Below the pieces are notes generated by a model that saw nothing but the letters and a program-made list of their open reading frames with translations, was not told the origin of the DNA and did no database searches. DNA of 49,946 bases from a virus. Shown piece by piece: positions 37,601 to 45,486 of the stretch (its first letter is position 1; every line of letters begins with the position of its first letter). Both the position numbers and the translations under genes were made by a program. The stretch is from positions 1 to 49,946 of the IMG/VR virus record IMGVR_UViG_3300035670_000314; one strand, written 5' to 3'.

Positions 37601-40600
37601 ACTGCGACGACGTTGTGAAGTGGACCGAGACGCCCATTCGATTGAGCGACGCGACCAGTGCTTGCGAGGATCGAGGCACCTTGCCCGTCGTCTCGCCGGG
37701 CGTAGCCGCAGGAGGAGTTGTTACTTCACCTGCCGGAGCTTCGGTCGGAACCCCCTGATCCGGGAGGTTGGTATCTGGCGTAGGAGCGACATCGGTAGTT
37801 ACTTCACCGGCTTGAGGTGCTGGCTCAACAGTCGCTTCTGTTCCTCCTGCGGGAGCAGTGCGAGCCGGAGTCGTGTCGCTAGCGGGAGTCCGCGGGATGC
37901 GTTGGCTGACTTGGGCGACATCGTCGAAGGCGTCGTTGACGATGTCGAGGAGGGAGGTGCGGATGTCATCGGGGAAGTTTTCATTCTGGATCTGGGTTTC
38001 AAGTTCGGTCAATTCATCAAGAGCACGATCAACGGTTTCGCGGGTGATTCCTTTGGTCGAGCGTTTGTCGCGGGTCGTCACTTCGAGCAACGCCGTCTTG
38101 GGTCCGACCAAACGAGTGAGCACTCGATCGAAGTCGAGCGTCGGACCAGCGACCTGGGTGACGGTGGTTTCAATGGCGGTGTCAAGGTCTGCGTCTCGGG
38201 CCGTGTCACGGCGGGCAATGGCAACAGCGAGAGCGTCATTGCCGTGGAGTTCAAACTCGTTGCCCTGCCGGTCGCGCACGGTCACGAACAAATCCCCCGC
38301 CTCGGTCTCGCCCTCGCCGACGAAGTCAGTCACGGTCGAGTTGGTGACGATGGCCCCGTCTTCCCGGACAAAGGTCGATCGCGGGGCGGGCCGCTCGATG
38401 GGGCGGGAGGTCGGACGCCCGCCGATCGTGGTGCGCAGAACCCGCGCCTGCTCGGCGTCGCGCTCTGCTTCTTCATCGATCTGAATCGCGAACTCGCTTT
38501 CCGTGATCGACTGGTCGGCGTTGCGACTGAGAATGATGGGTGTCTGCCCCTCGCGATCGAGGAGCACGGTGCCGTCTTCCTCGTCGATGCGGATCTCCCC
38601 ACCTTCCCCGTCCACGGTGACCGGGCGACCCACGATGGCGCGGAACGAAGGGGTCGCCGGGACGGGAGTGACCGGGGTCACTTCTTGTAGGGCTTGGCCG
38701 GTTTGCCCGGCTTCGGCATTGGTTTGGAGCATCCCTTCTTCATTGGCTTGTGGGGTTGTGGTTTGTTGTTCACCGGTGAGAGACAATTCAGTTTGTTGTT
38801 CACCAGAGGGGGTGTTTTGAGAGACAACCTCGGCGACGAGGGCTTCCGGCGACACGGGCACGCGGGAGTATTTGCGGTTGACCACGGCCGTCACCGCCTC
38901 CCGGGCCTCGGTCACATCCATGCCGGTGTCGACGAGGTCGGCGACGGCGACGTTGGCGGTCGCGACCGGATCGTAGTTCCGCAGGGTCTCCGCCTGGTTG
39001 GTCATGCGGGCGTTGATCTCGTCCCGCTCGGCGACGAGGGTGTCCCGGCGTGCGTCACCATCGGGAATGGAAGCGAGCGCCTCGTCCAGTTCGGTCAACC
39101 GGGTGACGTCCTGTTCCATGTTCGCCTCGATCTCGTTGATGGCGAGGTCGATTGCTTCCTGCTCGGCGACGGCGTTGGCTTCCTCCATCGCGGCAGCGGT
39201 CTCGGGCAACCCGGCGGAGCGGAGGTTCTCGACGGCAGCGCGGCGGGCTTCCATGACCGGGCTCGTGCGGACTCCGTTGACCGCGGCTTCGGCCAGGTTT
39301 GTGACGGCTTGCGAGGTTCCCCCGAATAAAGCACCGGCGGTCCCCGCAAAAGCGGTGGACTTGACCCAGTCGTCGAAAGTCATGTCGGGGTTTTCGAGGA
39401 GGGCGTCGAGGCCCCCGTTGATCCCTTCGTCGAGGGATTCTTCAAAAAATTCCCCCACGGTTCCTTTACCCACCTCTTCCGCATATTCCATCGCGGTCTT
39501 TTTCAGTGCTGCCCGCGCGGCCGGATTGGCGGCGACCTGGGTCAACTTGGCGACGGACTCAGCACCGTTGGTTCCGAAGAGAGCCGTGATACTGCGGGTG
39601 ATAATGTCGGCGCGGACGGCTTTGGTCAGTGCCTCGCTGCGGGCCGCGGCTTCGAGTTCCTCGCCCACGAGTCCTTCGGCAGCGAGTTGGGTGCGGGCAC
39701 CCTGATATGCCTCGAAGAGAACCGGACCGGCGGAAGAAGCCCCGGCAAATGTGCCAACAGGACCCACCAGATTTTTGACATATTCTTTGGTCCACTTCTT
39801 GACCCCGGACTTCGCCATCTCTTCGGCAACCGCAGTCGTCGCGGCCCCCTTGGCCGCTTGCCCGAGCACTGCTTTAGCCGCACTGCCCGCCCCGCCGGTC
39901 AGCATAGTAAGCGCCAACTGCCCGGCCAACTGCCCGCCGACGGTGCCGAACTCCTGCGCGGTCGAGTAGCCGCCGAGAGCGCGGGCCTGCTCGCCCATCT
40001 GCTGCTTCGCTTCCGCGGTCTCTTGGAGGGAGAGAACCGGGTTGGTAAGGATCTCCTGCTGCGCCCGCTGTGCGGTCTGCTGGATGTTCTGGCCAGTCTT
40101 CGTGAGACCGACCCGCTCGTAGAGTTCCCCGACCTTTTCGCTGATCTTGGCAGCGCCGAAGCCGAGGTAACCGACCCCCTCCATGGCGGAGAGCCAGCCG
40201 GTCGAGAGGGCGTTGAACCACTTCTCTCCTTCGCCGCGTCCACTGCGGCGGAACTCCTCGACGACCTGCCCTTTGGTGGCATCGGGGTTGGTGGCGGTGA
40301 ACTCGTTCGCGAATTGGCGGAAGGCACCGAGACCTTGAAGGGTCGGGAGCATCGCATCGGCAACCGCTTCCCGGCCCCGGTAAAAGGTGGCGAGGGCTTT
40401 CGCCTTCTCCTTCTCGGTGGCCGAGGCACCGTTGACTGCGGCGACGAAGCGGTCCCGGTCGAAGTAGAGATCGGGATTGACCACGACCTTGCCGCGGAAG
40501 ACGGTCGCGTCGCGCTTGCCGTCGAGCACGTCGGAAGCCATCTGCGCTTCGCGAAGATTCTGCTCGCCGACTTCGGAGGTGACCCGCTCGATCTGGCCGG

Positions 40601-40997
40601 TCAACTCATTGACGCGGGTGGCGTCACCTTCTTCGCGCATCCAGGGAAAGACGCGGCGGCGATCGATCTCGCGCTGCTCGCGCTTTGCAGCGGACACTTC
40701 GGTCAACGCCTCGCGGATGCCGTCGATCTTATCTTGCTCCGCTTTCTCGACGAGCAACGATTTTTTAATCACATCGGGCGGCTGCGGCTCGACACCGAGA
40801 GCGCGTTGCTTTGCCTGCCGGGTTTCGACCTCGAACTGTTCGTAGTCGGTTTGGCTCCAATCCCCGGAAGTGTTGCGGGCCTTGATCGATTCCTTCTCCC
40901 AGTTGCGGATCGCTTCGAGCTTCTTCTCGGGGGCGAGGGTTCCGTAGGCAGGGAGGTCGAGAAGCTCTTGAAGCGGGGGAATGGAAAGTTCGCTCAT
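31635..40997 (-). CDS. Giant polyvalent virion protein (3120 aa) with two metallopeptidase and two ADP-ribosyltransferase-like domains
   Basis: A multi-domain protein, probably packed in the virion and injected with DNA. Residues 1-230 are helical. About 300-520 is Gly/Ala-rich and membrane-active looking. Acidic Asp/Glu/Thr linkers lie around 750-1150. Two zincin sites are visible, HEARH at 1185-1189 and HEATH at 1769-1773. Two ART-like segments start at YRGQDTDG (Tyr1566) and at VWHGTNQ (His1977), each followed later by DPNQIKSA or ENPNQIKSA and ERFNPxSDSIL. The last 900 residues are helical with NRNFLGNILPT and PFITFPSEMVRI, as in phage polyvalent-protein C-terminal domains. The gene starts by overlapping the next one by 4 bases. 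Confidence 0.85.
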   Translation of the reverse strand: MSELSIPPLQELLDLPAYGTLAPEKKLEAIRNWEKESIKARNTSGDWSQTDYEQFEVETRQAKQRALGVEPQPPDVIKKSLLVEKAEQDKIDGIREALTEVSAAKREQREIDRRRVFPWMREEGDATRVNELTGQIERVTSEVGEQNLREAQMASDVLDGKRDATVFRGKVVVNPDLYFDRDRFVAAVNGASATEKEKAKALATFYRGREAVADAMLPTLQGLGAFRQFANEFTATNPDATKGQVVEEFRRSGRGEGEKWFNALSTGWLSAMEGVGYLGFGAAKISEKVGELYERVGLTKTGQNIQQTAQRAQQEILTNPVLSLQETAEAKQQMGEQARALGGYSTAQEFGTVGGQLAGQLALTMLTGGAGSAAKAVLGQAAKGAATTAVAEEMAKSGVKKWTKEYVKNLVGPVGTFAGASSAGPVLFEAYQGARTQLAAEGLVGEELEAAARSEALTKAVRADIITRSITALFGTNGAESVAKLTQVAANPAARAALKKTAMEYAEEVGKGTVGEFFEESLDEGINGGLDALLENPDMTFDDWVKSTAFAGTAGALFGGTSQAVTNLAEAAVNGVRTSPVMEARRAAVENLRSAGLPETAAAMEEANAVAEQEAIDLAINEIEANMEQDVTRLTELDEALASIPDGDARRDTLVAERDEINARMTNQAETLRNYDPVATANVAVADLVDTGMDVTEAREAVTAVVNRKYSRVPVSPEALVAEVVSQNTPSGEQQTELSLTGEQQTTTPQANEEGMLQTNAEAGQTGQALQEVTPVTPVPATPSFRAIVGRPVTVDGEGGEIRIDEEDGTVLLDREGQTPIILSRNADQSITESEFAIQIDEEAERDAEQARVLRTTIGGRPTSRPIERPAPRSTFVREDGAIVTNSTVTDFVGEGETEAGDLFVTVRDRQGNEFELHGNDALAVAIARRDTARDADLDTAIETTVTQVAGPTLDFDRVLTRLVGPKTALLEVTTRDKRSTKGITRETVDRALDELTELETQIQNENFPDDIRTSLLDIVNDAFDDVAQVSQRIPRTPASDTTPARTAPAGGTEATVEPAPQAGEVTTDVAPTPDTNLPDQGVPTEAPAGEVTTPPAATPGETTGKVPRSSQALVASLNRMGVSVHFTTSSQLAALTAEHGAPVDINAGKVFGSTRSGLFTDRSGTPRIYVLTDNSNNTRKTLLHEARHAANAMGKKANPEAHAAAVAALQNSPDLLKAAAKKYPGFAKLSPERQLSEVLSMIADGKLDSRTIPSEIMRFVEAVLAALRGSVLVSEVSEINGYFADLSALLAANPVPATPALDTETARIALEATGNNPAARAEIVGALTPEQRAELGVDESVNMPDSPGMPQLDSPGMTRRQEALDAGLDRRTADGLGAAVDLGNMMRELAARTPEQVRQDHVRIIEEDMDRFPKGAPLHGSAFEVFIPAGGQQVDVRRKGGKIEVVAGDPSWTPAGEPKPKQAFKKGVVIETFDSTRALVDRIRGPVPDVTPPAETPTQEDQSPVDPVPLDASPVGPRTSTTPEGKRHAELEAKFNAGTITPEETAEAQRLVEQRAKESGLQKAYRGQDTDGAPRITEAEDDYPGIFYAEGEKHASFYGPLVSPAFLDLGPRPKEVTVKEWGAGIAPGEETSVVIESQGTQDSFPSLSGTLFPTRTFVVRDPNQIKSAEPFTGVPLDERFNPASDSILETAPQLSYTPDSEWGEVVNILVNRALAKYPGLNATIDTTIPTPARTLGIQIAVNPVEMATYTAGMSEADAAATIDKIFRHEATHRHAVAEVGDQTVRDFANAMTADERLDVASHYLHRSAYPTDEAWMKAVDDFTGDNPNMSEGERRVRRYRLGHEALRMRVERFTTGFTTEEDLAFMQMNPGNFARFVRYLRSYLNRLREWLAARKDPVIGVEVKRLARLLDTIENGPQVDRGEAPFSLGTSPTEMSPSDARYLELAKDPEANREELQRMVDEAARAAGYTVGPVWHGTNQNITEFEARVGPRTAGEGPDVKPAIHFSANRKVSEGAAMLASNFGRNGKPVVKSYYLKGAELRSDVSTDEEYRVENPNQIKSADPITYDESGNVIPLSHRFNPESDSILYAARRGFYNRPKAGTYRAGGAFSAAGWWDQRLYKMLEASRGAYQAEMKMVEIWTRQISRAVKTAFKADPAAGFALVNTALGNVDNRLTEADVAAIKDIKKKGLASAQSAYMTARAQANQLDAAGMRADAALARQDAKVAFNAAVAAYKQAATDYENTARANARNLARVNQANALAQLPVEIQETVKDLRSRVDQLSNRMISEGNLSDELKATITENQGLWLHRSYEIFDDPNYSTWIREQRDPEAVKRRNRAVTYIRSDLERREAAKLIGKGMNPTAAKVQAKANVTDAIVQDVLEDYLMVADGGSKHLITGSTVSKETAALMKRGTIPQEIMELWGRYDDPAVNAAKSIAAVSQFLSINQFFHEVLTQGEADGWLIKPTAGVPKQDRQGNRLVELFPDGTTGRFGNTASNQYAPLAGYWGPAELAEALKQTIDDRGGHKWVQAFVALTGYSMASKTALSIQSLNRNFLGNILPTILNGNMTVVRPGTYKKAARLSAIHMNRLIGGDTTLALTGGPATKAELAEVERLVALGVLGDNVTQNLINELTGGLGSDKKAIGLKAKIMGAKWISKAVTNPAKALYDNAGRAYSVPDDFWKVVNFYGEQTRVKEFRPSATQDAIDKEAAEIVKTTMPTYSRAPEVVKFLRRQPILAPFITFPSEMVRISYGQMMTGVNQIKEGQRTGNKALRKAGLLRTFWLGVLGASFYSVPMVMRGILGFDQEDEDDLREHLAPWQKNATIMLLPSEDRSKGINYMDVSYMNPYDVLFRPIRSIMKNLRDDDVTGSQVALDAVMEAADPVLSEQILLSAILDARAGKTATGRPIWEEKDDPITKLTKSVAHVTQQALTPGTITTGQRIFKAADAQVSPSGMSYELANELSAVLGPRVSTLDVKTTMRIAGGQFRGDTLDARNVFTRVVKSRGTQDADAILSSYVEADELMFRAFRDLREKYVGAIELGTMTRAEAIQSLTNSGLSKAALGDLLANRYRRIELRREDLADVKREGEKLGQDRVSLYRQAIDSVPPIRPISEDTRQ

Positions 40998-42055
40998 CGG
41001 GGAAGGAAGCGGTCGGTGCGGGACGTGTCCGGCGGGGGAGCCAGTTTGGTCGTGCCCTGCGTGACCGGCGCTCCCTTCGCCGGGGTGACATTACCCGATT
41101 TCGGGGCTTCCGTCAAAGGCGCTTCGATCCCGGCGAGTTCTGAGTATTTGGCTGCGGCCGCTTCCAACTGGTCCTTGCGCTCGGGGGAGATCAACTGGTT
41201 TTCGAGTTCCCGTTGGATGTAGCGGAGGCTGGACATGGCGTCTTTCCGGAGGGACTCTTCCTCCTTGGATTTGATCTGCTCGGCCCGAGCCTGTGCTTTG
41301 ATCCGGTTCACTTTGACCGGGTCGATGCGGCCCTGTTTGTCGAAGATACCGGTCGAGAGCATGACCTTCGGATTGTTGGGGTCCGGAATCATCCGCACCT
41401 CGTCGTCGTCCGGTGAGATCCCGAGGTCGGCGAGTTCGGACAAAGCCCCGGCGGTTTCCGCGTCTTCCTTGACCGCAGCCAGAGCGCGGGTCTGGTCCAT
41501 GCCGGAATCCCGGTATTCCGTGAAGCGGGACATGAGCCCCGGAGGAAGGGACTCGATCTCGTTCTGCACCGCGGCTTCGCGGCGGATGCCGAGTTCGGAG
41601 CGGGTGCGCTCGTTGGACAACTCCAGTTCCCGCCGGTCGCGCTCATCCTGGAGTTGCTGCAACCGGCGCTCCTCCGCTTCGTCCTGTCGGAACTTGTCCG
41701 ACCGGTTGAACGCGTCTCCCTGGATCTTGAGGAAGTTGTTGACCGTGGCGTCGAGCGTCGCGCCTGGATTGCGGGCGATGATGCCTTGCACCTTGTTGAG
41801 GTAGTCGGGATCGTTGACGGGGTCGAGCCCGGTCAACTGTCCGAGCGCCGCCTGCCCTTGCGCGCGCGCCGTTTCCCGGTCGCGGAACTCCCCGAGCTTG
41901 GCTTTCGCATCGGCGAGGTAGGTGGTGCGGGCGAGGCGGTTTGACACGATCCCCCGGGCCGCGGACTGGGAGACCGCGTTGCTGCCGAAAATCTGGGGAG
42001 TCCCGGACGGGGTGTTCGGGACTCCGGTGAGGAAGGTGTCGAGGAGGTCGGCCAT
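40994..42055 (-). CDS. Virion-module coiled-coil protein (353 aa)
   Basis: Gly/Ser/Thr-rich N-terminus with a FLTGVPNTPSGTPQIFGSN start, then a strong coiled coil at about 115-165 (RQDEAEERRLQQLQDERDRRELELSNERTRSEL). More helices and a disordered Pro/Lys/Thr tail follow. No enzymatic motif. It sits between the giant protein and another small structural protein, so it is probably an internal core or tail-channel component. Confidence 0.65.
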   Translation of the reverse strand: MADLLDTFLTGVPNTPSGTPQIFGSNAVSQSAARGIVSNRLARTTYLADAKAKLGEFRDRETARAQGQAALGQLTGLDPVNDPDYLNKVQGIIARNPGATLDATVNNFLKIQGDAFNRSDKFRQDEAEERRLQQLQDERDRRELELSNERTRSELGIRREAAVQNEIESLPPGLMSRFTEYRDSGMDQTRALAAVKEDAETAGALSELADLGISPDDDEVRMIPDPNNPKVMLSTGIFDKQGRIDPVKVNRIKAQARAEQIKSKEEESLRKDAMSSLRYIQRELENQLISPERKDQLEAAAAKYSELAGIEAPLTEAPKSGNVTPAKGAPVTQGTTKLAPPPDTSRTDRFLPR

Positions 42056-42057
42056 GG

Positions 42058-43017
42058 TCAGACGATGCGTGAAATTTGTTCCTCCCGGGCGAGCGAGGGT
42101 CCGTCGAGTCCGGGCATCCGTCCTTTGCGAAGCCGGTCAAGAATCGAGGGCATCTGCTTTCCCGCCCGCTCCACTTCCCGGGTCGAAGGGCGGGAAGCAG
42201 TTGCAGGATTCGCCGGGCTCATTTGATCGAGGAGCCGCGAGAAGTTCGGGTAGCGGCGGCGGAACTGTTGATCGAGTGTCTCCCCGAGTCCGATACCTCC
42301 GCCATATTGTTCGGGAATCACGAGTGCGCGGCTTGGTGTTCCGCCTTGATTGTAAAAAGGCATGGTCGGATCTCCGGGACCTTCCGGGGTCGCCAGCGCG
42401 TTCAACGCTTCCATGTCGGCGGCACCAATCGGGGATTGGAGCGGACCTCCCGATGCGTTGCGGGACGACCAAACCGGTCGCGAGGAAAGAGGACCACCCT
42501 GCGCCGCCGAAGGGCCGGAGATATTGCGGGTCGCATCGATGCCGGTGCCCGTTCCCATCGTCGCCGGTTCGTCGGGAAGGTTCGTCGTCGCCAGCGTTTC
42601 GTTGGGCATGGGCACTGCCCTTTCATTGGAGAGATTCGGCATGGGCACTGCCCTTTCATTGGAGAGATTCGGCATGGGCACTGCCCTCTCGTTCGGAGTG
42701 ACGATCCCCTGCACGTCGGCGTTGAATTGTTGGTCGTCGCGAAGTTGCATCGCGGCCGAGTTGAACTCCTGTCCCGCGTTCGGGATTCCGGTCAATTGGA
42801 CGTTGTTCTCCTGCGCCCGGTCGTAGAGATCGAGGGCGGCGAGGCTGGCCTGGGCGTTGCCACGGCGGGAGAGTTGACCGAGTTGACGGAACGCCCGCTT
42901 GTAAAGGTTGCGCTCGGCCCGGTTCTCGGTGGCGAGTCGCGACACGGCGTCGCGGCGGGTCAGCAACGAGGGAGTCTCGGTGGTCAACGATCCTGGGGAG
43001 CCAAATGCACGGGCCAT
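42058..43017 (-). CDS. Virion-module protein with tandem NERAVPMPN repeats (319 aa)
   Basis: The N-terminal 95 residues are helical (AVSRLATENRAERNLYKRAFRQLGQLSRRGNAQASLAALDLYDRAQ), followed by three copies of NERAVPMPN (the first two followed by LS), then a Gly/Pro-rich, probably flexible segment and a basic C-terminal helix. The tandem repeat is nearly identical at DNA level, so it arose recently. It is likely a minor structural or internal virion protein. Confidence 0.65.
   Translation of the reverse strand: MARAFGSPGSLTTETPSLLTRRDAVSRLATENRAERNLYKRAFRQLGQLSRRGNAQASLAALDLYDRAQENNVQLTGIPNAGQEFNSAAMQLRDDQQFNADVQGIVTPNERAVPMPNLSNERAVPMPNLSNERAVPMPNETLATTNLPDEPATMGTGTGIDATRNISGPSAAQGGPLSSRPVWSSRNASGGPLQSPIGAADMEALNALATPEGPGDPTMPFYNQGGTPSRALVIPEQYGGGIGLGETLDQQFRRRYPNFSRLLDQMSPANPATASRPSTREVERAGKQMPSILDRLRKGRMPGLDGPSLAREEQISRIV
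42605..42697. repeat. Tandem 33-base repeat, about 2.8 copies
   Basis: The unit GGCATGGGCACTGCCC plus 17 further bases is repeated at 42605, 42638 and 42671, encoding 11 residues (NERAVPMPNLS read in reverse). The first two copies are identical; the third differs at a few bases. It could expand or contract by replication slippage. Confidence 0.85.
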
Positions 43018-43021
43018 GGTT

Positions 43022-43993
43022 TCAGTGGGGGTTGGAGATTCCGGAGACGCCGATGCCCCAGATGTCGATGCCGAGATGTTCCTCGGCTCCGCCGCGGTGA
43101 CGGCTTGCCTCGTTGTTGAGTTCGCGAATCGCCATCTCGAAGTAGCTGAGCCCCTCTTGGAGTTTGCCGTTGTCCTCGAAGTCGCGGGCCATGAGGGCGA
43201 AGCGCAGGGCGTTCAAGTTCCCGGGGTAGAGGTAGTCCTCGTCGTGGATCACGGCGACCGGGCGGCGCTTGCAGAAAGCGGTGATCGTTTCGGCCGATGT
43301 ATCGACGACCCGGTATCCGCGGAACATCGACTGTTCGACGAAGGGTTCAAGGGTCGCGAGCGTGGTCGAATCGGTGACGTGGACAACGGAAACGCGACCG
43401 GCGAAGGTCTCCGTCTCGAAGTTCTCTTTCTGAATCGCCTGCACCGCGGAGAAGGTGTTGCTCGTGACCACGGAAAGATCCCCGTCAAGAGTGACCACTT
43501 CGCCCGGCGTGCCGTCGGCGGAAAGGATGCGGTTGCCCGAAGCGTCGTAGCCGAGGATACGGATGTCCTTTCCATTGTCGGAAGCGGAGGTGCCGGTCAC
43601 GCGAAGGGTGCTGGCGGTTGCCGGGAAAGGGGCGGAGAGGGCACTGACCCCGAGATCGATCAAGGTTCCGGAGAGGTGGTCCTGCGCGGTGATCTCGCCG
43701 TAGCCATTGGAGATGAACTCGAAGCGGGACGACTGGACCCGGCCGGGGCATTTGTCGACGCGGGCATGGAGAATGGCTTCGAGGTAGTAGGGAAGGTAGA
43801 AGGATTTCTCGGTCGTCACATCGACGGAGAAGGTGGCGTGACTTCCGACCCACATCTCTTCCTGGTGGAACCGCTCGATGATCTCGTTGACGCGATTGCG
43901 GAACTCCACACCGGTGGCGTCGCCGGGGGAAAACTGGGTTCCCAGTCGCGCCCGCGCCTTTTTGAGAGTGGTCGGTGTGAGTCCGAGATCCAT
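43022..43993 (-). CDS. Virion structural protein (323 aa)
   Basis: A beta-rich structural protein: N-terminal helices (TLKKARARLG...FRNRVNEIIERF), SFYLPYYLEAIL, RFEFISNGYGEIT, then a domain with LRVTGTSASDNGKDIRILGYDASGN and FSAVQAIQKENF. The C-terminus has ITAFCKRRPVAVIHDEDYLYPGNLNALRFALMARDFED. I recall related proteins in podovirus- and siphovirus-like structural modules, possibly at the neck or head-tail interface. It has its own promoter with the ATG 7 bases after the -10. Confidence 0.75.
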   Translation of the reverse strand: MDLGLTPTTLKKARARLGTQFSPGDATGVEFRNRVNEIIERFHQEEMWVGSHATFSVDVTTEKSFYLPYYLEAILHARVDKCPGRVQSSRFEFISNGYGEITAQDHLSGTLIDLGVSALSAPFPATASTLRVTGTSASDNGKDIRILGYDASGNRILSADGTPGEVVTLDGDLSVVTSNTFSAVQAIQKENFETETFAGRVSVVHVTDSTTLATLEPFVEQSMFRGYRVVDTSAETITAFCKRRPVAVIHDEDYLYPGNLNALRFALMARDFEDNGKLQEGLSYFEMAIRELNNEASRHRGGAEEHLGIDIWGIGVSGISNPH

Positions 43994-44000
43994 GGCTTGC

Positions 44001-44029
44001 AGTGTAGTCGATCGCGGCGATCAGGTCAA
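44001..44029 (-). promoter_or_regulatory. Promoter of virion structural gene (leaderless type)
   Basis: On the minus strand, TTGACC (44024-44029), a 17-base spacer and TACACT (44001-44006), and ATG 7 bases after. It matches the geometry of the promoters at 7468, 11079 and 12024 and lies over the end of the neighbouring gene. Confidence 0.65.
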
Positions 44030-44695
44030 CCACGTTGCCGGAGTGATTGAACCAGAAACAGAGACGACACCAGAGGTGCCGGTCAGCACCCAAGGTTCGC
44101 CGAAGAGGGTCACTTCCCCGGCTATGGGGGAACCAAACGTGTTGCTCGACGCCGCGCCCCCGTCTCCGTCTCCGTTATCATATCCGCAATCGATGATCGA
44201 ATAAATGGTCCACTCGTTTCGGGACACCCAATAGGTGATGCTTTCGGGGTCCAACCAAATGCGTAAAGCGTCGTTAGCACTTCCGGTGTCGTTGAAATAT
44301 TCGTACCTAGTAAAGCTCGACAAAAACTCGGTTTCTTCCGTTTCCGGGGGGATCAAAAGACGACTGAATGCCTGTCGCTGACTCGTGAGCGCCGTGCCTG
44401 TTTCGCTCCCGTCCGTGTCTCGGTAAATCCCTCGGGTGAACGAACCTGACCACGCTGCGGAACCCGCCGAAGTTTCCAACGAAAGCGAAAACGCGTATTC
44501 ACTGGTGAACGCCATCGCGACCAGCGATTTCGGGATAGCGCGTATGTCTCCCGCCCCCGGCACCCACAAATGGAAATTCGGTCGAGGATTCGCAGAGTAG
44601 TTAATGATGATCGGGTACGGGTACGCGGCGATCTGCCGCCTCTCCGTGGCGAAAGAACCCGTAGGCAACAAGCCGGTTCTGTAATCGTAGCTCAT
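44021..44695 (-). CDS. Unknown virion-module protein (224 aa)
   Basis: Starts MSYDYRTGLLPTGSFATERRQIAAYPYPIIINY and is strand-rich throughout, with aromatic-rich patches (RPNFHLWVPGAGD, WTIYSIIDCGYDNGDGDGG). The latter loop could bind calcium, as DxDxDG-like. It ends VSVSGSITPATWLT. It looks like a tail or decoration protein. It overlaps its upstream neighbour by 4 bases. GC content is slightly lower than in neighbouring structural genes. Confidence 0.65.
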   Translation of the reverse strand: MSYDYRTGLLPTGSFATERRQIAAYPYPIIINYSANPRPNFHLWVPGAGDIRAIPKSLVAMAFTSEYAFSLSLETSAGSAAWSGSFTRGIYRDTDGSETGTALTSQRQAFSRLLIPPETEETEFLSSFTRYEYFNDTGSANDALRIWLDPESITYWVSRNEWTIYSIIDCGYDNGDGDGGAASSNTFGSPIAGEVTLFGEPWVLTGTSGVVSVSGSITPATWLT

Positions 44696-45486
44696 AACGC
44701 CCGGTGACTTATGGCAAATCCAGGAAGTTGAACGAACTCGCCATCGGGTGTCCGGTAGATCCCGTATTGTATCTGGAGGTGGTTAAAACAAAGTTGTTCC
44801 CCATGTAGCCCTTCTCCCAAAGGAATTGACGTCGCGGTCGCCGTCGCCACAAATTGCCAAAGAGGGTAGTGCCTTTCGACAAAAGCAAAATCTTCCCCTC
44901 CCATACTGCCTGTATAAGACACTTGATACCCGTCCGCTTCTGGCCAAGCATTAAGCAACACCACTTCGTAGCTAGTTGGTTCTTCGGAAGTGATCTTAAC
45001 GGCAAAAATCTGGTCAGCTTCGACAGAATACGTCTCCGATGGATTGGAACAGGTCAACACTTGCGAGACACTATCCCCGCTTTTGAGGACCGACCCCACG
45101 TTCACGACAAACTCTCCCGGGTCCCCCGAAGGGATTAATGCCCACGGACCGAGGTTGCTTTTTACCACCGGAACTTCCCGTCGCAAACTGCGCCCGCCCC
45201 GACGACCGGTTTGGGTGATTGAAAACTTCCCGTCCCGCCCGAAAATTTGGGTGCCGCCGGGGGACGAGAACACCATGGCATTGTTCGCTTCTTTGATCTT
45301 GGTGCCAATCAACTCAGTCAGCGCATCGAAGCGGGCCTCCGGTCCGTTGTTCCCGGCGAGGTCCGCTTCGTAGGCGCGGGCAACGGTCTGCTTGGGAGAC
45401 AAGCCCCCCTTGGCTCCTTCGAGAGACCCTGTCTCTAAGCCCTGCTTCGGCTGCGCCTTCCGGATGTTCGACTCCTCTTCCATCAC
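44692..45486 (-). CDS. Unknown virion-module protein (264 aa)
   Basis: A charged N-terminal helix (KAQPKQGLETGSLEGAKGG...) is followed by helices with ARFDALTELIGTKIKEANNAM. After that comes a beta-rich domain (GPWALIPSGDPGEFVVNVGSVLKSGDSVSQVLTC...) and an aromatic C-terminus (YGIYRTPDGEFVQLPGFAISHRAL). It is likely a tail or baseplate-type component. ATGA overlaps on both sides. Confidence 0.65.
   Translation of the reverse strand: MMEEESNIRKAQPKQGLETGSLEGAKGGLSPKQTVARAYEADLAGNNGPEARFDALTELIGTKIKEANNAMVFSSPGGTQIFGRDGKFSITQTGRRGGRSLRREVPVVKSNLGPWALIPSGDPGEFVVNVGSVLKSGDSVSQVLTCSNPSETYSVEADQIFAVKITSEEPTSYEVVLLNAWPEADGYQVSYTGSMGGEDFAFVERHYPLWQFVATATATSIPLGEGLHGEQLCFNHLQIQYGIYRTPDGEFVQLPGFAISHRAL

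Noticed and set aside
27110-37722. Fifteen-base match GTGAAGTAACAACAG at about 27111 (+) and 31028 (-), with a shorter copy near 37709
   Set aside because: A shared 15-mer is expected about once by chance in a window this size; two copies lie in or at ends of coding frames, so no element is claimed.
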